From the NCBI GenBank assembly GCA_019634915.1, contig JAHCAN010000001.1, positions 62,001-126,000 of the forward strand: 64,000 bases of DNA, given 5' to 3'. Below the pieces are notes generated by a model. That model had not been told where the DNA came from. It made no database searches and saw only the letters and a program-made list of their open reading frames with translations. This DNA is from Steroidobacteraceae bacterium (lineage in GTDB: Bacteria; Pseudomonadota; Gammaproteobacteria; Steroidobacterales; Steroidobacteraceae). The translations under genes and the position numbers were made by a program. This document shows, piece by piece, positions 1-8,802 of this stretch. Each line of letters opens with the position of its first letter. Position 1 is the first letter of the stretch.

Positions 1-502
1 CTCGCTGATGGCGGTGAAGACCGTCAATTCGCTCTCGCACTACACCGACTGGACCGTCGCGCACGTGCACTCCGGCTCGATCGGCTGGGTCGCGATGATC
101 ACGATCGGCTCGCTCTACGCGATGGCGCCACGCGCGCTCGGCCGTCCGGCGATGCATTCGAAGCGCGGCATGGAACTGCACTTCTGGATGCACACGGCGG
201 GTCTCGTGATGTATGTCGCGTCGATGTGGACCGCCGGCGTCACCGAAGGGCTGATGTGGCGCGCGACCGACGCGACCGGCGCCCTCGTCTACCCGTTCAT
301 CGACAGCCTGATCGCGGTGCGGCCGTTCTACCTGATCCGCTTCCTCGGCGGCGCGCTGGTGCTCGGCGGCATGGTCGTGATGGCGTGGAACCTGTGGCAC
401 ACGGCCGCCGACGCGCGCGCGCGGCTGGTGAAGCCGATCCCGGTGCCGATCCCCGAGCCCGAGCCGCTGCAGGTGCCCGCGCCGGTGCCGGCGCGGGTCT
501 GA
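1..502 (+). CDS. ccoN: cbb3-type cytochrome c oxidase subunit I, C-terminal end (partial)
   Basis: This is the 3' end of the catalytic subunit of the high-affinity cbb3 oxidase, which reduces O2 at a haem b3-CuB centre in the inner membrane. The gene begins before the window and the reading frame is open to the left edge. The visible part has the HVHSG haem-ligand helix, then FWMHTAG and the TEGLMWRA segment typical of CcoN, and two more membrane helices. The last 25 residues form a proline/glutamate/valine-rich tail that looks non-conserved. ccoO follows after 10 bases, so this is the head of a ccoNOQP operon. Confidence 0.93.
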   Translation, partial: SLMAVKTVNSLSHYTDWTVAHVHSGSIGWVAMITIGSLYAMAPRALGRPAMHSKRGMELHFWMHTAGLVMYVASMWTAGVTEGLMWRATDATGALVYPFIDSLIAVRPFYLIRFLGGALVLGGMVVMAWNLWHTAADARARLVKPIPVPIPEPEPLQVPAPVPARV

Positions 503-512
503 GGAGCACACG

Positions 513-1142
513 ATGGCAAAGGGCTACAGGTATTTCGAGGCGATCGAAAAGCATGCCGGCAAGCTCGGCATCTTCACGGCGATCATGGTGTCGATCGGCG
601 GGCTCGCGGAGATCACGCCGCTGTTCGTCGAAGCGCATGCGATCACCGCGGCGGAGGGCGTGAAGCCCTACGATCCGCTGCGGCTCGCCGGCAAGGACAT
701 CTACGTGCGCGAGGGCTGCTACCTCTGCCACACACAGATGATCCGCTCGCTGCGCGCCGAAACGCAGCGCTACGGCGACTACTCGGTATCGAGCGAGTCG
801 GTCTACGACCGGCCGCACCAGTGGGGTTCCAAGCGCACCGGGCCCGATCTCGCGCGTGTCGGCGGCAAATACTCGGACGACTGGCAGCGGCTGCACCTGA
901 TGGATCCGCGCGCCGTCGTCGGCGAATCCAACATGCCGGGCTACCCGTGGCTCGCCGACGAGCCGGTCGACGCCGCGGACATCGTCGCGCGCATGCGCAC
1001 GTTGAAGCGGCTCGGCGATCCGTACACCGACGCTGATATCGCCGCGGCGCCCGAGGCACTCGACGGCAGGACCGCGATGGACGCGCTGGTCGCCTATCTG
1101 CAGGGACTCGGCGTGCGTCCCGATGCGGAGGCCGCGCCATGA
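513..1142 (+). CDS. ccoO: cbb3-type cytochrome c oxidase subunit II (mono-haem)
   Basis: Membrane-anchored mono-haem cytochrome c subunit that passes electrons from CcoP to CcoN. The 209-residue length is normal. An N-terminal anchor helix (about residues 17-38) precedes the haem-binding CYLCH at residues 69-73, followed by the conserved QMIRSLRAETQRYGDYS stretch and GPDLARVGGKYSDDW. An AGGAG-like ribosome site lies just before the ATG. Its TGA overlaps the ATG of ccoQ, so translation is probably coupled. Confidence 0.96.
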   Translation: MAKGYRYFEAIEKHAGKLGIFTAIMVSIGGLAEITPLFVEAHAITAAEGVKPYDPLRLAGKDIYVREGCYLCHTQMIRSLRAETQRYGDYSVSSESVYDRPHQWGSKRTGPDLARVGGKYSDDWQRLHLMDPRAVVGESNMPGYPWLADEPVDAADIVARMRTLKRLGDPYTDADIAAAPEALDGRTAMDALVAYLQGLGVRPDAEAAP

Positions 1143-1294
1143 ATCCGGCCTGGGGTCATGTCGCCGGCGTGGTCACGGTGCTGCTGATGCTGCTGTTCAT
1201 CGGCATCTGGGTCTGGGTATGGCAGGCCGGCCACAAGCAGAAGTATGACGCGCTCGCGCGGCTGCCGATGGCCGACTCGGAGGATCGGGAATGA
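1139..1294 (+). CDS. ccoQ: cbb3-type oxidase small subunit CcoQ/FixQ
   Basis: A 51-codon gene squeezed between ccoO and ccoP, overlapping each by four bases. The product starts MNPAWGHVAGVV and is one hydrophobic helix (about residues 9-29) followed by a charged tail containing HKQKYDALARLPM. Position, size and single-helix layout fit CcoQ, which stabilises the interaction of CcoP with the CcoNO core. The sequence of this subunit is poorly conserved, so the call rests mainly on position and topology. Confidence 0.88.
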   Translation: MNPAWGHVAGVVTVLLMLLFIGIWVWVWQAGHKQKYDALARLPMADSEDRE

Positions 1295-2205
1295 ACGGGT
1301 TCTGGTCGCTGTGGGTGATGGGCCTCGTCGTGCTGAACGCGGGCATCACCTTCTTCCTGTTCGTGTGGGCGCAGAAAGTCGAGATCCCGGTGCTGCCCGA
1401 CGGCACGACCGGCCACGTCTGGGCACATGGCGTGCTGCGCGAGGGCCTGCGCCGCCTGCCCCGCTGGTGGGTATTCGCCTCGGCAAGCTTCTTCGTCTGG
1501 GGTGTCGGCTACCTGCTGCTGTTTCCCGGCTTCGGCGGTTTCAAGGGGCTGCTCGGCTGGAGTTCGCATGCGCAGCACGCGGCGGATGTCGCGGTGAACG
1601 AGGCGAACATCGCCGAACTGAAAGCCCGCTTCGCGAAGATGTCGCCGGAGGATCTCGCGGCGAACCCGGTCGCGATCCGGATCGGCGAACGGCTGTTCAT
1701 CGACAATTGCGCGGCCTGCCATCAGCGCGATGCACGCGGCAATCCGCTGCTCGGGGCGCCGAACCTGGTCGACGCCTCATGGCACTGGGGCGGCGACACG
1801 GCGTCGATCACGACCAGCATCCTCGAGGGCCGCCAGGGCCTGATGCCGCCGCTCGGCTCGCTCGGCGCCGACACGGTGACCGATCTCGCGCACTACGTGC
1901 TGAGCCTGTCCGGAGCACCGCACGATCCGGCGCGAGCCGCAGCCGGCGAGCCGCAGTTCGCGCTGTGCTCGGCCTGCCACGGCCCGACCGGCGAGGGCAA
2001 TCCCGTGCTCGGCGCACCGAGTCTCGTCGACTCGAGCTGGACCTGGGGCAAGGGCGATCTCGCGATGATCGAGCATGTGATCACCGATGGCGTCTCCGGC
2101 GTGATGCCGGCCTGGAAGGGGCGCCTCGGCACCGACGAGACCCGCGTGATCATTGCCTGGCTGCGCTCGCAGGCCGGTGACCGGCTCGCGATGACGGGGC
2201 GCTGA
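1291..2205 (+). CDS. ccoP: cbb3-type cytochrome c oxidase subunit III (di-haem)
   Basis: Di-haem cytochrome c that accepts electrons from soluble cytochrome c or the bc1 complex. Two N-terminal membrane helices (around residues 7-25 and 60-80) carry a periplasmic domain with haem sites CAACH (140-144) and CSACH (226-230). Each is followed by a 'GNP(L/V)LGAP(N/S)LVD' repeat, so the haem domains look like an internal duplication. The 304-residue length is normal. The ATG overlaps the ccoQ stop codon. Confidence 0.96.
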   Translation: MNGFWSLWVMGLVVLNAGITFFLFVWAQKVEIPVLPDGTTGHVWAHGVLREGLRRLPRWWVFASASFFVWGVGYLLLFPGFGGFKGLLGWSSHAQHAADVAVNEANIAELKARFAKMSPEDLAANPVAIRIGERLFIDNCAACHQRDARGNPLLGAPNLVDASWHWGGDTASITTSILEGRQGLMPPLGSLGADTVTDLAHYVLSLSGAPHDPARAAAGEPQFALCSACHGPTGEGNPVLGAPSLVDSSWTWGKGDLAMIEHVITDGVSGVMPAWKGRLGTDETRVIIAWLRSQAGDRLAMTGR

Positions 2206-2215
2206 AGGCCGATCC

Positions 2216-2431
2216 GTGAATACGAGCGCAGCGTGGTACCGCCAGCCGATCCTGTGGCTGGGCGGCGCGCTGTTCGCGGCGACCGTGGCGGGCTGCATCG
2301 CGATGATCGTGCTCGGCGCCCGCCATGACGACGAGCCGCTGCCCGGCGTCGCACCGACGATCCTCAAGATGCCGGCCGAGCGCCACGACCCCGCGGCGCG
2401 CGCTGCGCCTGCGCCGGAGGCGGTGCAGTGA
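2216..2431 (+). CDS. short CcoH/FixH-like membrane protein
   Basis: A 71-residue protein read from a GTG, with WYRQP at the N-terminus, one membrane helix (about residues 13-34) and a short polar tail. It sits where ccoH usually lies, between ccoP and ccoI, and its WYRQP-plus-helix start resembles FixH proteins. Normal CcoH proteins have a further periplasmic domain of about 100 residues, which is absent. It may be a minimal CcoH that helps assemble the oxidase; the function is inferred from position. Its stop overlaps the GTG start of ccoI. Confidence 0.6.
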   Translation: MNTSAAWYRQPILWLGGALFAATVAGCIAMIVLGARHDDEPLPGVAPTILKMPAERHDPAARAAPAPEAVQ

Positions 2432-4890
2432 ACGGTGCCGCGGGCGGCGCGTCCGGCTGCTGGCATTGCGGCGAGCCATTGCCGCCGGCGCCCGTGCCGC
2501 CGGCGCGGGTCGGCGGCATCGATCGCAACGTGTGCTGCCATGGCTGTCGCGCGGCGGCCGAGTGGATCGAACAGCTCGGGCTTGCCGACTATTACCGGCT
2601 GCGCAGCGCCCCTGCCCTGCAGGCACCATCGGCCCCGGAGGCCGCGCGCACGAGTGGCACCTGGTCGCGACCCGAACTCGCGCGCCACGTCGTGCGCGAT
2701 CTCGGTGACGGTCGCTCCGAGGCCATCGTGCTGATCGAGGGCCTGCGCTGCGCCGCCTGCGTCTGGCTGATCGAGCGCGCGCTCGGCACGCTGCCCGGAC
2801 TCGTCTCGGTGCAGGTCAACGCGACCGCGCGCCGCGCGCGCATCATCTGGAACGACGGGCAATGCTCGCTGGCGCAGATCCTCGAGACGCTGTTGCGCGC
2901 GGGCTATCGCCCGCTGCCGCTCGACAGCGCCGCGCTCGACGATTCCCGCCGCCGCGAGCACCGCGCCGCGCTGAAGCGGCTGGTCGTCGCGGGTTTCGGC
3001 GCGATGCAGGCGATGATGTACGCGAGCGGCCTCTACTTCGGCGCGTTCGACGGCATCGACCCCGCGGCGCGCGACCTGCTGCGCTGGCTCGGTCTGCTCG
3101 TCGCGACGCCGGTCGTGTTCTATGCCGCGCGCCCATTCTTCGCCGGCGCCGTCCGCACGCTGCGCGCGCGTCGTCTCGGCATGGACGTGCCGGTCGCGAT
3201 CGCAATCGCGCTGATCTACGCGGCGAGCCTGTACGAGGCGCTGCGCGGCGGCGGCGAGGTCTACTTCGATTCGGTCAGCATGTTCGTGTTCTTCCTGCTG
3301 CTCGGCCGTTATCTCGAGATGCGCGCGCGCCACCGCGCCGGCGACCTGACCGATGCGCTCGCCCGCCTGACGCCGGTGTTCGCCGATCGCATGCGCGCCG
3401 ACGGCACGCTCGAGCGCATCGGCGCGATCGAGCTCGTGCCGGGGGATCGGGTGCACGTCGACGCCGGCGATCGCGTGCCGGCCGACGGTGCGCTGGACAC
3501 GGCACAGTGCCGCGTCGACGAGGCACTGGTGTCGGGCGAGTCCGCGCCAGTGACGAAGCGTCGCGGCGACCCACTCGTCGCGGGCAGCGTGCTGATCGAC
3601 GGCCCGGCTGTGTTGCAGGTCGAGCGCGTCGGCGCCGACACGGTACTCGCCGGCATCGTCGCGCTCGTCACGCGCGCAGCCACGACGCGCCCGCGCCTTG
3701 CTGCCGCCGGCGAGCGCGCGGCGGCGGGCTTCGTCGCCCGCGTCCTGACGCTCGCCGCACTGACCGCAATCGGCTGGAGCCTCGCCGATCCGGCGCGCGC
3801 GTTCACGGCCACGCTCGCGGTGCTCGTCGTCTCCTGCCCGTGCGCTTTCGCGCTCGCGGTGCCGGCCGCGCTCACGCGATCGCTCGGCGTGCTGGCCCGC
3901 CACGGCGTACTCGTCGCGCGCCCCGATGCGATCGAAGGCCTCGCGAACGCGACCCACGTCGTCTTCGACAAGACCGGCACGCTCACCGGATCGACGCTCG
4001 CGCTCGAGCGGGTCGACCTGCTGGCCGACATCGGTCGCGAGCATGCACTCGCGCTCGCCGCCGCGCTCGCGCGCGGCAGCCGTCACCCGGTCGCGCAGGC
4101 GATCGCCGGCAGCGTCGCTGCCACCGCCGCGCTTCCCGCCGCCGAATCACTGCGCGCCGAGGCCGGCGGCGGGCTCGAGGCGTTCGTCGGCGGCCGGCGG
4201 CTGCGCCTCGGGCGCGCGGACTTCGCGCTCGGCACGGCCGCGATGCCGGCCGGGCTCGCCGATGCCGTGGTACTCGCCGACGACAACGGACCGATCGCCG
4301 CCTTCCGTCTTTCGGAACGGTTGCGCACCGACGCACGCGCAACCGTCGACGCACTGGTCGCCGATGGCCTCGTTCCCGGCATCCTGAGCGGCGACGATGC
4401 CACCAGAGTCGCCGCCGCCGCCGCACGGCTCGGCATCGCGCAATGGTCCGCGCGGCTGCGCCCGGCCGACAAACTCGCGCAGCTGCACGAACTGCGCGCC
4501 GCGGGTGCGCGGATCGTCGCGGTCGGTGACGGCATCAATGACGCCCCGGTGCTCGCCGGCGCCGATGTGTCGGTCGCGCTGGCGAGCGGCGCCGAGCTCG
4601 CGCAGGCGAGCAGCGACATCGTGCTCGCGGGCGATCGGCTCGCCGCACTCGCCGAAGCGCGCGCGATCGCCCGCCGCACGCTCGCGGTACTGCGCCAGAA
4701 CCAGCGCTGGGCACTCATCTACAACCTGTCGGTCGTGCCGTTCGGCGCGCTCGGCTTCGTGCCGCCGTGGCTCGCCGCGATCGGCATGTCGGCGAGCTCG
4801 CTGCTGGTCGTGCTGAACGCGCTGCGCATCGGCCGCGAATCGCAGCCTGCGCCCACGCCCCCGCTCGCCACCGCGGCCGCCGCGGCATGA
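2428..4890 (+). CDS. ccoI: cbb3 oxidase assembly copper-translocating P1B-type ATPase
   Basis: Copper-pumping P-type ATPase needed for CuB insertion into cbb3 oxidase. An N-terminal zinc-ribbon-like segment has cysteines at 11, 14, 36, 37 and 40. It is followed by an HMA-type metal site GLRCAAC (C108, C111). The membrane CPC motif is at 470-472, the phosphorylation aspartate D514 lies in DKTGT, and GDGINDAPVL is around residue 700. The 820-residue length and the paired N-terminal metal domains fit FixI/CcoI rather than CopA. It overlaps its neighbours on both sides. Confidence 0.95.
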   Translation: MNGAAGGASGCWHCGEPLPPAPVPPARVGGIDRNVCCHGCRAAAEWIEQLGLADYYRLRSAPALQAPSAPEAARTSGTWSRPELARHVVRDLGDGRSEAIVLIEGLRCAACVWLIERALGTLPGLVSVQVNATARRARIIWNDGQCSLAQILETLLRAGYRPLPLDSAALDDSRRREHRAALKRLVVAGFGAMQAMMYASGLYFGAFDGIDPAARDLLRWLGLLVATPVVFYAARPFFAGAVRTLRARRLGMDVPVAIAIALIYAASLYEALRGGGEVYFDSVSMFVFFLLLGRYLEMRARHRAGDLTDALARLTPVFADRMRADGTLERIGAIELVPGDRVHVDAGDRVPADGALDTAQCRVDEALVSGESAPVTKRRGDPLVAGSVLIDGPAVLQVERVGADTVLAGIVALVTRAATTRPRLAAAGERAAAGFVARVLTLAALTAIGWSLADPARAFTATLAVLVVSCPCAFALAVPAALTRSLGVLARHGVLVARPDAIEGLANATHVVFDKTGTLTGSTLALERVDLLADIGREHALALAAALARGSRHPVAQAIAGSVAATAALPAAESLRAEAGGGLEAFVGGRRLRLGRADFALGTAAMPAGLADAVVLADDNGPIAAFRLSERLRTDARATVDALVADGLVPGILSGDDATRVAAAAARLGIAQWSARLRPADKLAQLHELRAAGARIVAVGDGINDAPVLAGADVSVALASGAELAQASSDIVLAGDRLAALAEARAIARRTLAVLRQNQRWALIYNLSVVPFGALGFVPPWLAAIGMSASSLLVVLNALRIGRESQPAPTPPLATAAAAA

Positions 4891-5159
4891 ACATCCTGAT
4901 CGTGATGATCCCGCTGTCGATCCTGCTGCTGGTCGGCGCGGGCATCGCGTTCTTCTGGGCGGTCGACCACGACCAGTTCGACGACCTCGACACTCCGCGC
5001 CTGCTGCCGCTGCTCGACAATCCCGACGCGCCGGCCAACGAGGCGGGCGTGACATCCCGCGCAGCGGCGGGTAGCGACGCGGACGCCGGCGGCGACGCGA
5101 AAGCCGGTGTCGGTGCAAAAGCCAGCGCCGGCGCGGACACGGGCACGCCTGCCGGATGA
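4887..5159 (+). CDS. ccoS: cbb3-type oxidase assembly protein CcoS
   Basis: Small membrane protein needed for cofactor insertion into cbb3 oxidase. The start MNILIVMIPLSILLLV and the AFFWAVDHDQFDDLDTP segment are the CcoS signature. The ATG at 4887 overlaps the ccoI stop, which fixes the start even though the frame is open further upstream. After about residue 48 the protein continues in a 40-residue low-complexity tail rich in Ala, Gly and Asp that is not part of the family core; total length is 90 residues. Confidence 0.92.
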   Translation: MNILIVMIPLSILLLVGAGIAFFWAVDHDQFDDLDTPRLLPLLDNPDAPANEAGVTSRAAAGSDADAGGDAKAGVGAKASAGADTGTPAG

Positions 5160-5893
5160 GCGACCCGGTCACGCTCGGTGCCGCGCTGCTGCTCGGCCTC
5201 GTCGCGAGCGGCCACTGCATCCTGATGTGCGGCGGCATCACGGCGGCGCTCGGCATCGCGACCGCGAAGCGCGCCGATGGGGGGCCGCGGCTCGATCTGC
5301 TCGCCGGCTACCAGCTCGGCCGCATCACCTCCTACGCACTGGCCGGCCTGGTATTCGGCGGCACACTCGGCATGATCGTCGACTGGCTCGACGTCGAAGC
5401 GGTGCGGCGCGCGTTGCGCATGCTCGCCGCGCTCGCGCTGCTCGCCGGCGCACTGGTCGCTTTTGGCAGCCTGCGCGATCCGGGCAGCGGCCTCGGCAGA
5501 CGCCTGTGGCCGAAGCTCGCGCCGCTCGGCCGGCGGCTGCTGCCGGTCACGAGCCTGCCGCGCGCGGCGGGCTTCGGCATGATCTGGGGATGGATGCCTT
5601 GCGGCATCGTCTACACGATGCTGATGATCGCGGGCCTGCAGCTCGATGCGTGGCGATCGGCATCGACGATGATCGCATTCGGCCTCGGTACCGCACCGGC
5701 GATGTTCGCGACCGCGCTCGGCGCGCAGCGCTTCGCCGGCTTCGCGGCACGGCCCGCCGCGCGGCGCGTGGCGGCGTTCGCGCTGCTCGCTTCCGCGGCG
5801 CTCACGTTCGCGGGCCCGTGGATCGCGCACTACGCGCCCGGCGTCGCGCACTGGCTGCCGTTCGATTGCGGCGTGACCGGCGCGGCGCCTTAG
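5156..5893 (+). CDS. sulfite exporter TauE/SafE (UreH-like) family membrane protein
   Basis: A 245-residue polytopic protein whose first helix holds GHCILMCGG, the GHCxxMCGG motif of the UreH/TauE-like family often encoded at the end of cbb3 operons. About six helices can be seen, and GWMPCGIVYTML supplies a second cysteine-containing helix. Its ATG overlaps the ccoS stop. The conserved Cys/His/Met residues and the company of ccoI suggest a role in copper supply or oxidase maturation rather than sulfite export; that is inference. Confidence 0.85.
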   Translation: MSDPVTLGAALLLGLVASGHCILMCGGITAALGIATAKRADGGPRLDLLAGYQLGRITSYALAGLVFGGTLGMIVDWLDVEAVRRALRMLAALALLAGALVAFGSLRDPGSGLGRRLWPKLAPLGRRLLPVTSLPRAAGFGMIWGWMPCGIVYTMLMIAGLQLDAWRSASTMIAFGLGTAPAMFATALGAQRFAGFAARPAARRVAAFALLASAALTFAGPWIAHYAPGVAHWLPFDCGVTGAAP

Positions 5894-6016
5894 GCAGGTT
5901 TCTCCGCGCCGATCTTCCGGCGGGCATTCGATGCCGGCCGGCAGGCCACCCGCACCAGCGGCCGCTCCTGCGCCGACGTTGCACCGCCGCGCGGACAGTC
6001 GTAGCTTTGCGGCTGT

Positions 6017-7165
6017 ATGGCCGAGAATCCCGCCATCCGACCGGCTCCGACCGCGAGCGCCGCGCAGCGCATGCTCGCAGAGCTGCTCGAACCGGCCGAC
6101 GTCGTGCTCGGCGGCGAGCGGCCCTGGGACATCGTCGTGCACGAACCGCGCATGGCCGCGCGCGTGCTCGCGCAGGGCTCGCTCGGCGCGGGCGAGTCGT
6201 ACATGGACGGCTGGTGGGACTGCGAGCGGCTCGACGAAATGCTGACCCGCGTGCTGCGCTCGGACATCGACCGCCGCCTGCGCTCGACGCGCGTGCTGCG
6301 GACCGCGCTGCTCGCGAAACTGCGCAATCCGCAGAGCCCGCGGCGTGCGTTCATCGTCGGGCGCTCGCACTACGACATCGGCGACGATCTCTACGAGCGC
6401 ATGCTCGATGCACGGATGATCTACAGCTGCGCCTGGTGGCCGCGCGCGTCCACGCTCGATGAGGCGCAGGAACACAAGCTCGATCTCGTCTGCCGCAAGC
6501 TCGGCCTCGCGCCCGGCATGCGCGTGCTCGACATCGGCTGCGGCTGGGGCGGCGCGGCGCAGTTCGCCGCCGAGCGCTACGGCGTCACGGTGACCGGCAT
6601 CACAGTGTCGGAGCACCAGGCCGCGAGGGCGCGCGCACGCTGCAAAGGCCTGCCGGTCGAGATCCGGCTCGAGGACTACCGCCGGCTCACCGGCCGCTAC
6701 GACCGCATCTGGTCGCTCGGCATGTTCGAGCACGTCGGCGCGCGCAATTACCGCGGCTACTTCGCCAAGGTGCACGAGCTGCTCGCGCCCGACGGCCTCT
6801 TCCTGCTGCACACGATCGGCTCGAACCGCTCGGTCTCGGTCACCGACCCGTGGATCGAGAAATACATCTTCCCGAACTCGATGCTGCCGTCGATCGCGCA
6901 GATCGCGCGCGCCGCCGAGCCGGGCTGGGTGCTCGAGGACTGGCACGGCTTCGGCCCGCACTACGACCGCACGCTGCTCGAATGGCACCAGCGCTTCGAG
7001 GCGCGCTGGTCCGAGATCGCCGCGCGCTATGGCGAGCGCTTCCGGCGCATGTGGCATTTCTGGCTGCTCACGTCGGCCGCCTCGTTCCGCGCGCGCCGCA
7101 ACCAGCTGTGGCAATTCGTGTTCTCGCCGAAGGGCGTGCCGGGCGGCTACGAGGCGGTGCGCTGA
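6017..7165 (+). CDS. cfa: cyclopropane-fatty-acyl-phospholipid synthase family methyltransferase
   Basis: SAM-dependent enzyme that adds a methylene bridge to unsaturated acyl chains of membrane phospholipids. The 382-residue protein has an N-terminal lipid-binding region, then the SAM motif VLDIGCGWGG, the ARARCKGLPVEIRLEDYR segment, GMFEHVG and the LLHTIGSN strand typical of Cfa. The gene is separated from the cbb3 operon by 123 bases with no clear terminator. It overlaps the acyl-CoA dehydrogenase by one base, suggesting coupling. The exact product may be a cyclopropane or a methyl-branched acyl chain. Confidence 0.93.
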   Translation: MAENPAIRPAPTASAAQRMLAELLEPADVVLGGERPWDIVVHEPRMAARVLAQGSLGAGESYMDGWWDCERLDEMLTRVLRSDIDRRLRSTRVLRTALLAKLRNPQSPRRAFIVGRSHYDIGDDLYERMLDARMIYSCAWWPRASTLDEAQEHKLDLVCRKLGLAPGMRVLDIGCGWGGAAQFAAERYGVTVTGITVSEHQAARARARCKGLPVEIRLEDYRRLTGRYDRIWSLGMFEHVGARNYRGYFAKVHELLAPDGLFLLHTIGSNRSVSVTDPWIEKYIFPNSMLPSIAQIARAAEPGWVLEDWHGFGPHYDRTLLEWHQRFEARWSEIAARYGERFRRMWHFWLLTSAASFRARRNQLWQFVFSPKGVPGGYEAVR

Positions 7166-8802
7166 TGGCCGGCGGCGTCCCGTTCGTGCAGGCGCCGCCG
7201 GTACCACCGCGGGCCTGGTCGGGCGATTGGCTGCTGCGCAGCGTGCTGCGGCACCGCCTGCCGGGCGAAGTGCTGCAGGCGATCGAGCCCGAGCTGCGGG
7301 AAATGGAGGCGCTCGCCACGGGCCCGCTCGCCGCCCTGCAGGCGGCCGATCGCGGGCGCGACCCGGCCTTCACGCCGTGGGATGCCTGGGGCAACCGCAT
7401 CGACCACATCGAGATCACTCCGCTGTGGCGCGAGGCCGGGCGGATCGCCGCACGCCTCGGCCTCGTCGCGATCCCTTACGAGCGGCGGCACGGTGGCAGC
7501 TCGCGCCTGCACCAGTTCGCGCTGGTGCAGATCTTCCATCCGGTCTCGGACATGTACACCTGTCCGCTCGCGATGAGCGACGGCGCGGCGCGCGCGCTGC
7601 TCGATGCGGACAACGCCGCGCTGATCGAGCGCGCGCTGCCGAAGCTGGCGAGCCGCGACCCGGAAGCCTTCTGGACCAGCGGCCAGTGGATGACCGAGAC
7701 GACCGGCGGCTCCGACGTCGGCGCCTCGGAAACCGTCGCCGTGCGCGGCACCGACGACAGCTGGCAGCTGCACGGCAGGAAGTGGTTCACGTCGGCCGCG
7801 ACCTCGCAGATGGCGCTGACGCTCGCGCGGCCCGAGGGCGGCGGGCCCGGCGGCAGCGGGCTCGCGATGTTCTATCTCGAGACGCGCGACGCGGACGGGC
7901 GGCTGAACGGCATCCGTATCGAACGGCTGAAGGACAAGCTCGGCACACGCAAGGTGCCGACGGCCGAACTGACGCTCGCCGGCACGCGCGCGCAGCTCGT
8001 CGCGGGCACGAGCCACGGCACGCGCGCGATCGAGCCGATGCTGCGCATCACACGCGCCTGGAACAGCGTCTGCGCGGCCTCGTTCATGCGCCACGGGTTC
8101 CTGCTCGCGCGTGACTACGCCGCGAAACGCCGCGCCTTCGGCGCGCGCCTCGCCGAGCTGCCGCTGCATGCGCAGACGCTCGCCGACCTCGACGCCGCGA
8201 GCGCCGGCGCAACGCTGCTCGCCTTCGAAGTGCTCGACCTGCTCGGCCGCGAGGAGTGCCGCGAACTCGACGATGCCGGCGCCGCGCTGCTGCGCCTGCT
8301 GACGCCGATCGCCAAGGCCGTGACCGGCAAGCAGGCAGTCGCCGCCGCGAGCGAAACACTCGAGGCCTTCGGGGGCGCCGGCTACCTCGAGGACACGCTG
8401 CTGCCGGTGCTGCTGCGCGACGCGCAGGTGCTGCCGATCTGGGAAGGCACGACCAATGTGCTCGCGCTCGATGCGCTGCTGCGGGCCGACTTCACGCGCG
8501 GCGCCGCGGCGCTGCGGGCGCGCGTTGCCGGAGTGCAGGCGCGCCTCGCCGACCCGGCGTTGCGCGCGGCGGCCGATACGGCCCTGCTCGCGATCGACGG
8601 CGCCATCGCCTGGCAGGCCGCCACGACCGATGAGCGCGCGCTGCAGGCCGGTGCGCGGCGGCTCGTGCTCGCACTCGGCCACGCGCTCGAGCTCGCGCTG
8701 CTCGCCGAACTCGCCGATGCCGCGGACACGGCGGGCGAGGATCGTGCCGCCGCCCGCCGTGCCTGCCTGCAGTGGCAGGCCGCCGGCTACTTCTTCGTGT
8801 AG
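7165..8802 (+). CDS. AidB-like acyl-CoA dehydrogenase family flavoprotein
   Basis: A 545-residue FAD-dependent dehydrogenase of the AidB-like branch, longer than classical acyl-CoA dehydrogenases (about 380). It shows MTETTGGSDVGASET, the central ACAD signature, then KWFTSAATSQMAL, KDKLGTRKVPT and LPIWEGTTNVLALD near the flavin site. The start is placed at the ATG overlapping the cfa stop; an in-frame ATG lies far upstream inside cfa. Pairing with cfa suggests a role in fatty-acid handling or alkylation/stress response. The substrate cannot be read from sequence. Its 3' end overlaps the convergent DUF1579 gene by 16 bases. Confidence 0.9.
   Translation: MAGGVPFVQAPPVPPRAWSGDWLLRSVLRHRLPGEVLQAIEPELREMEALATGPLAALQAADRGRDPAFTPWDAWGNRIDHIEITPLWREAGRIAARLGLVAIPYERRHGGSSRLHQFALVQIFHPVSDMYTCPLAMSDGAARALLDADNAALIERALPKLASRDPEAFWTSGQWMTETTGGSDVGASETVAVRGTDDSWQLHGRKWFTSAATSQMALTLARPEGGGPGGSGLAMFYLETRDADGRLNGIRIERLKDKLGTRKVPTAELTLAGTRAQLVAGTSHGTRAIEPMLRITRAWNSVCAASFMRHGFLLARDYAAKRRAFGARLAELPLHAQTLADLDAASAGATLLAFEVLDLLGREECRELDDAGAALLRLLTPIAKAVTGKQAVAAASETLEAFGGAGYLEDTLLPVLLRDAQVLPIWEGTTNVLALDALLRADFTRGAAALRARVAGVQARLADPALRAAADTALLAIDGAIAWQAATTDERALQAGARRLVLALGHALELALLAELADAADTAGEDRAAARRACLQWQAAGYFFV

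Noticed and set aside
1777..4086. 769-codon minus-strand frame opposite ccoP and ccoI
   Set aside because: Opposite strongly conserved cbb3 genes; no recognisable motif.
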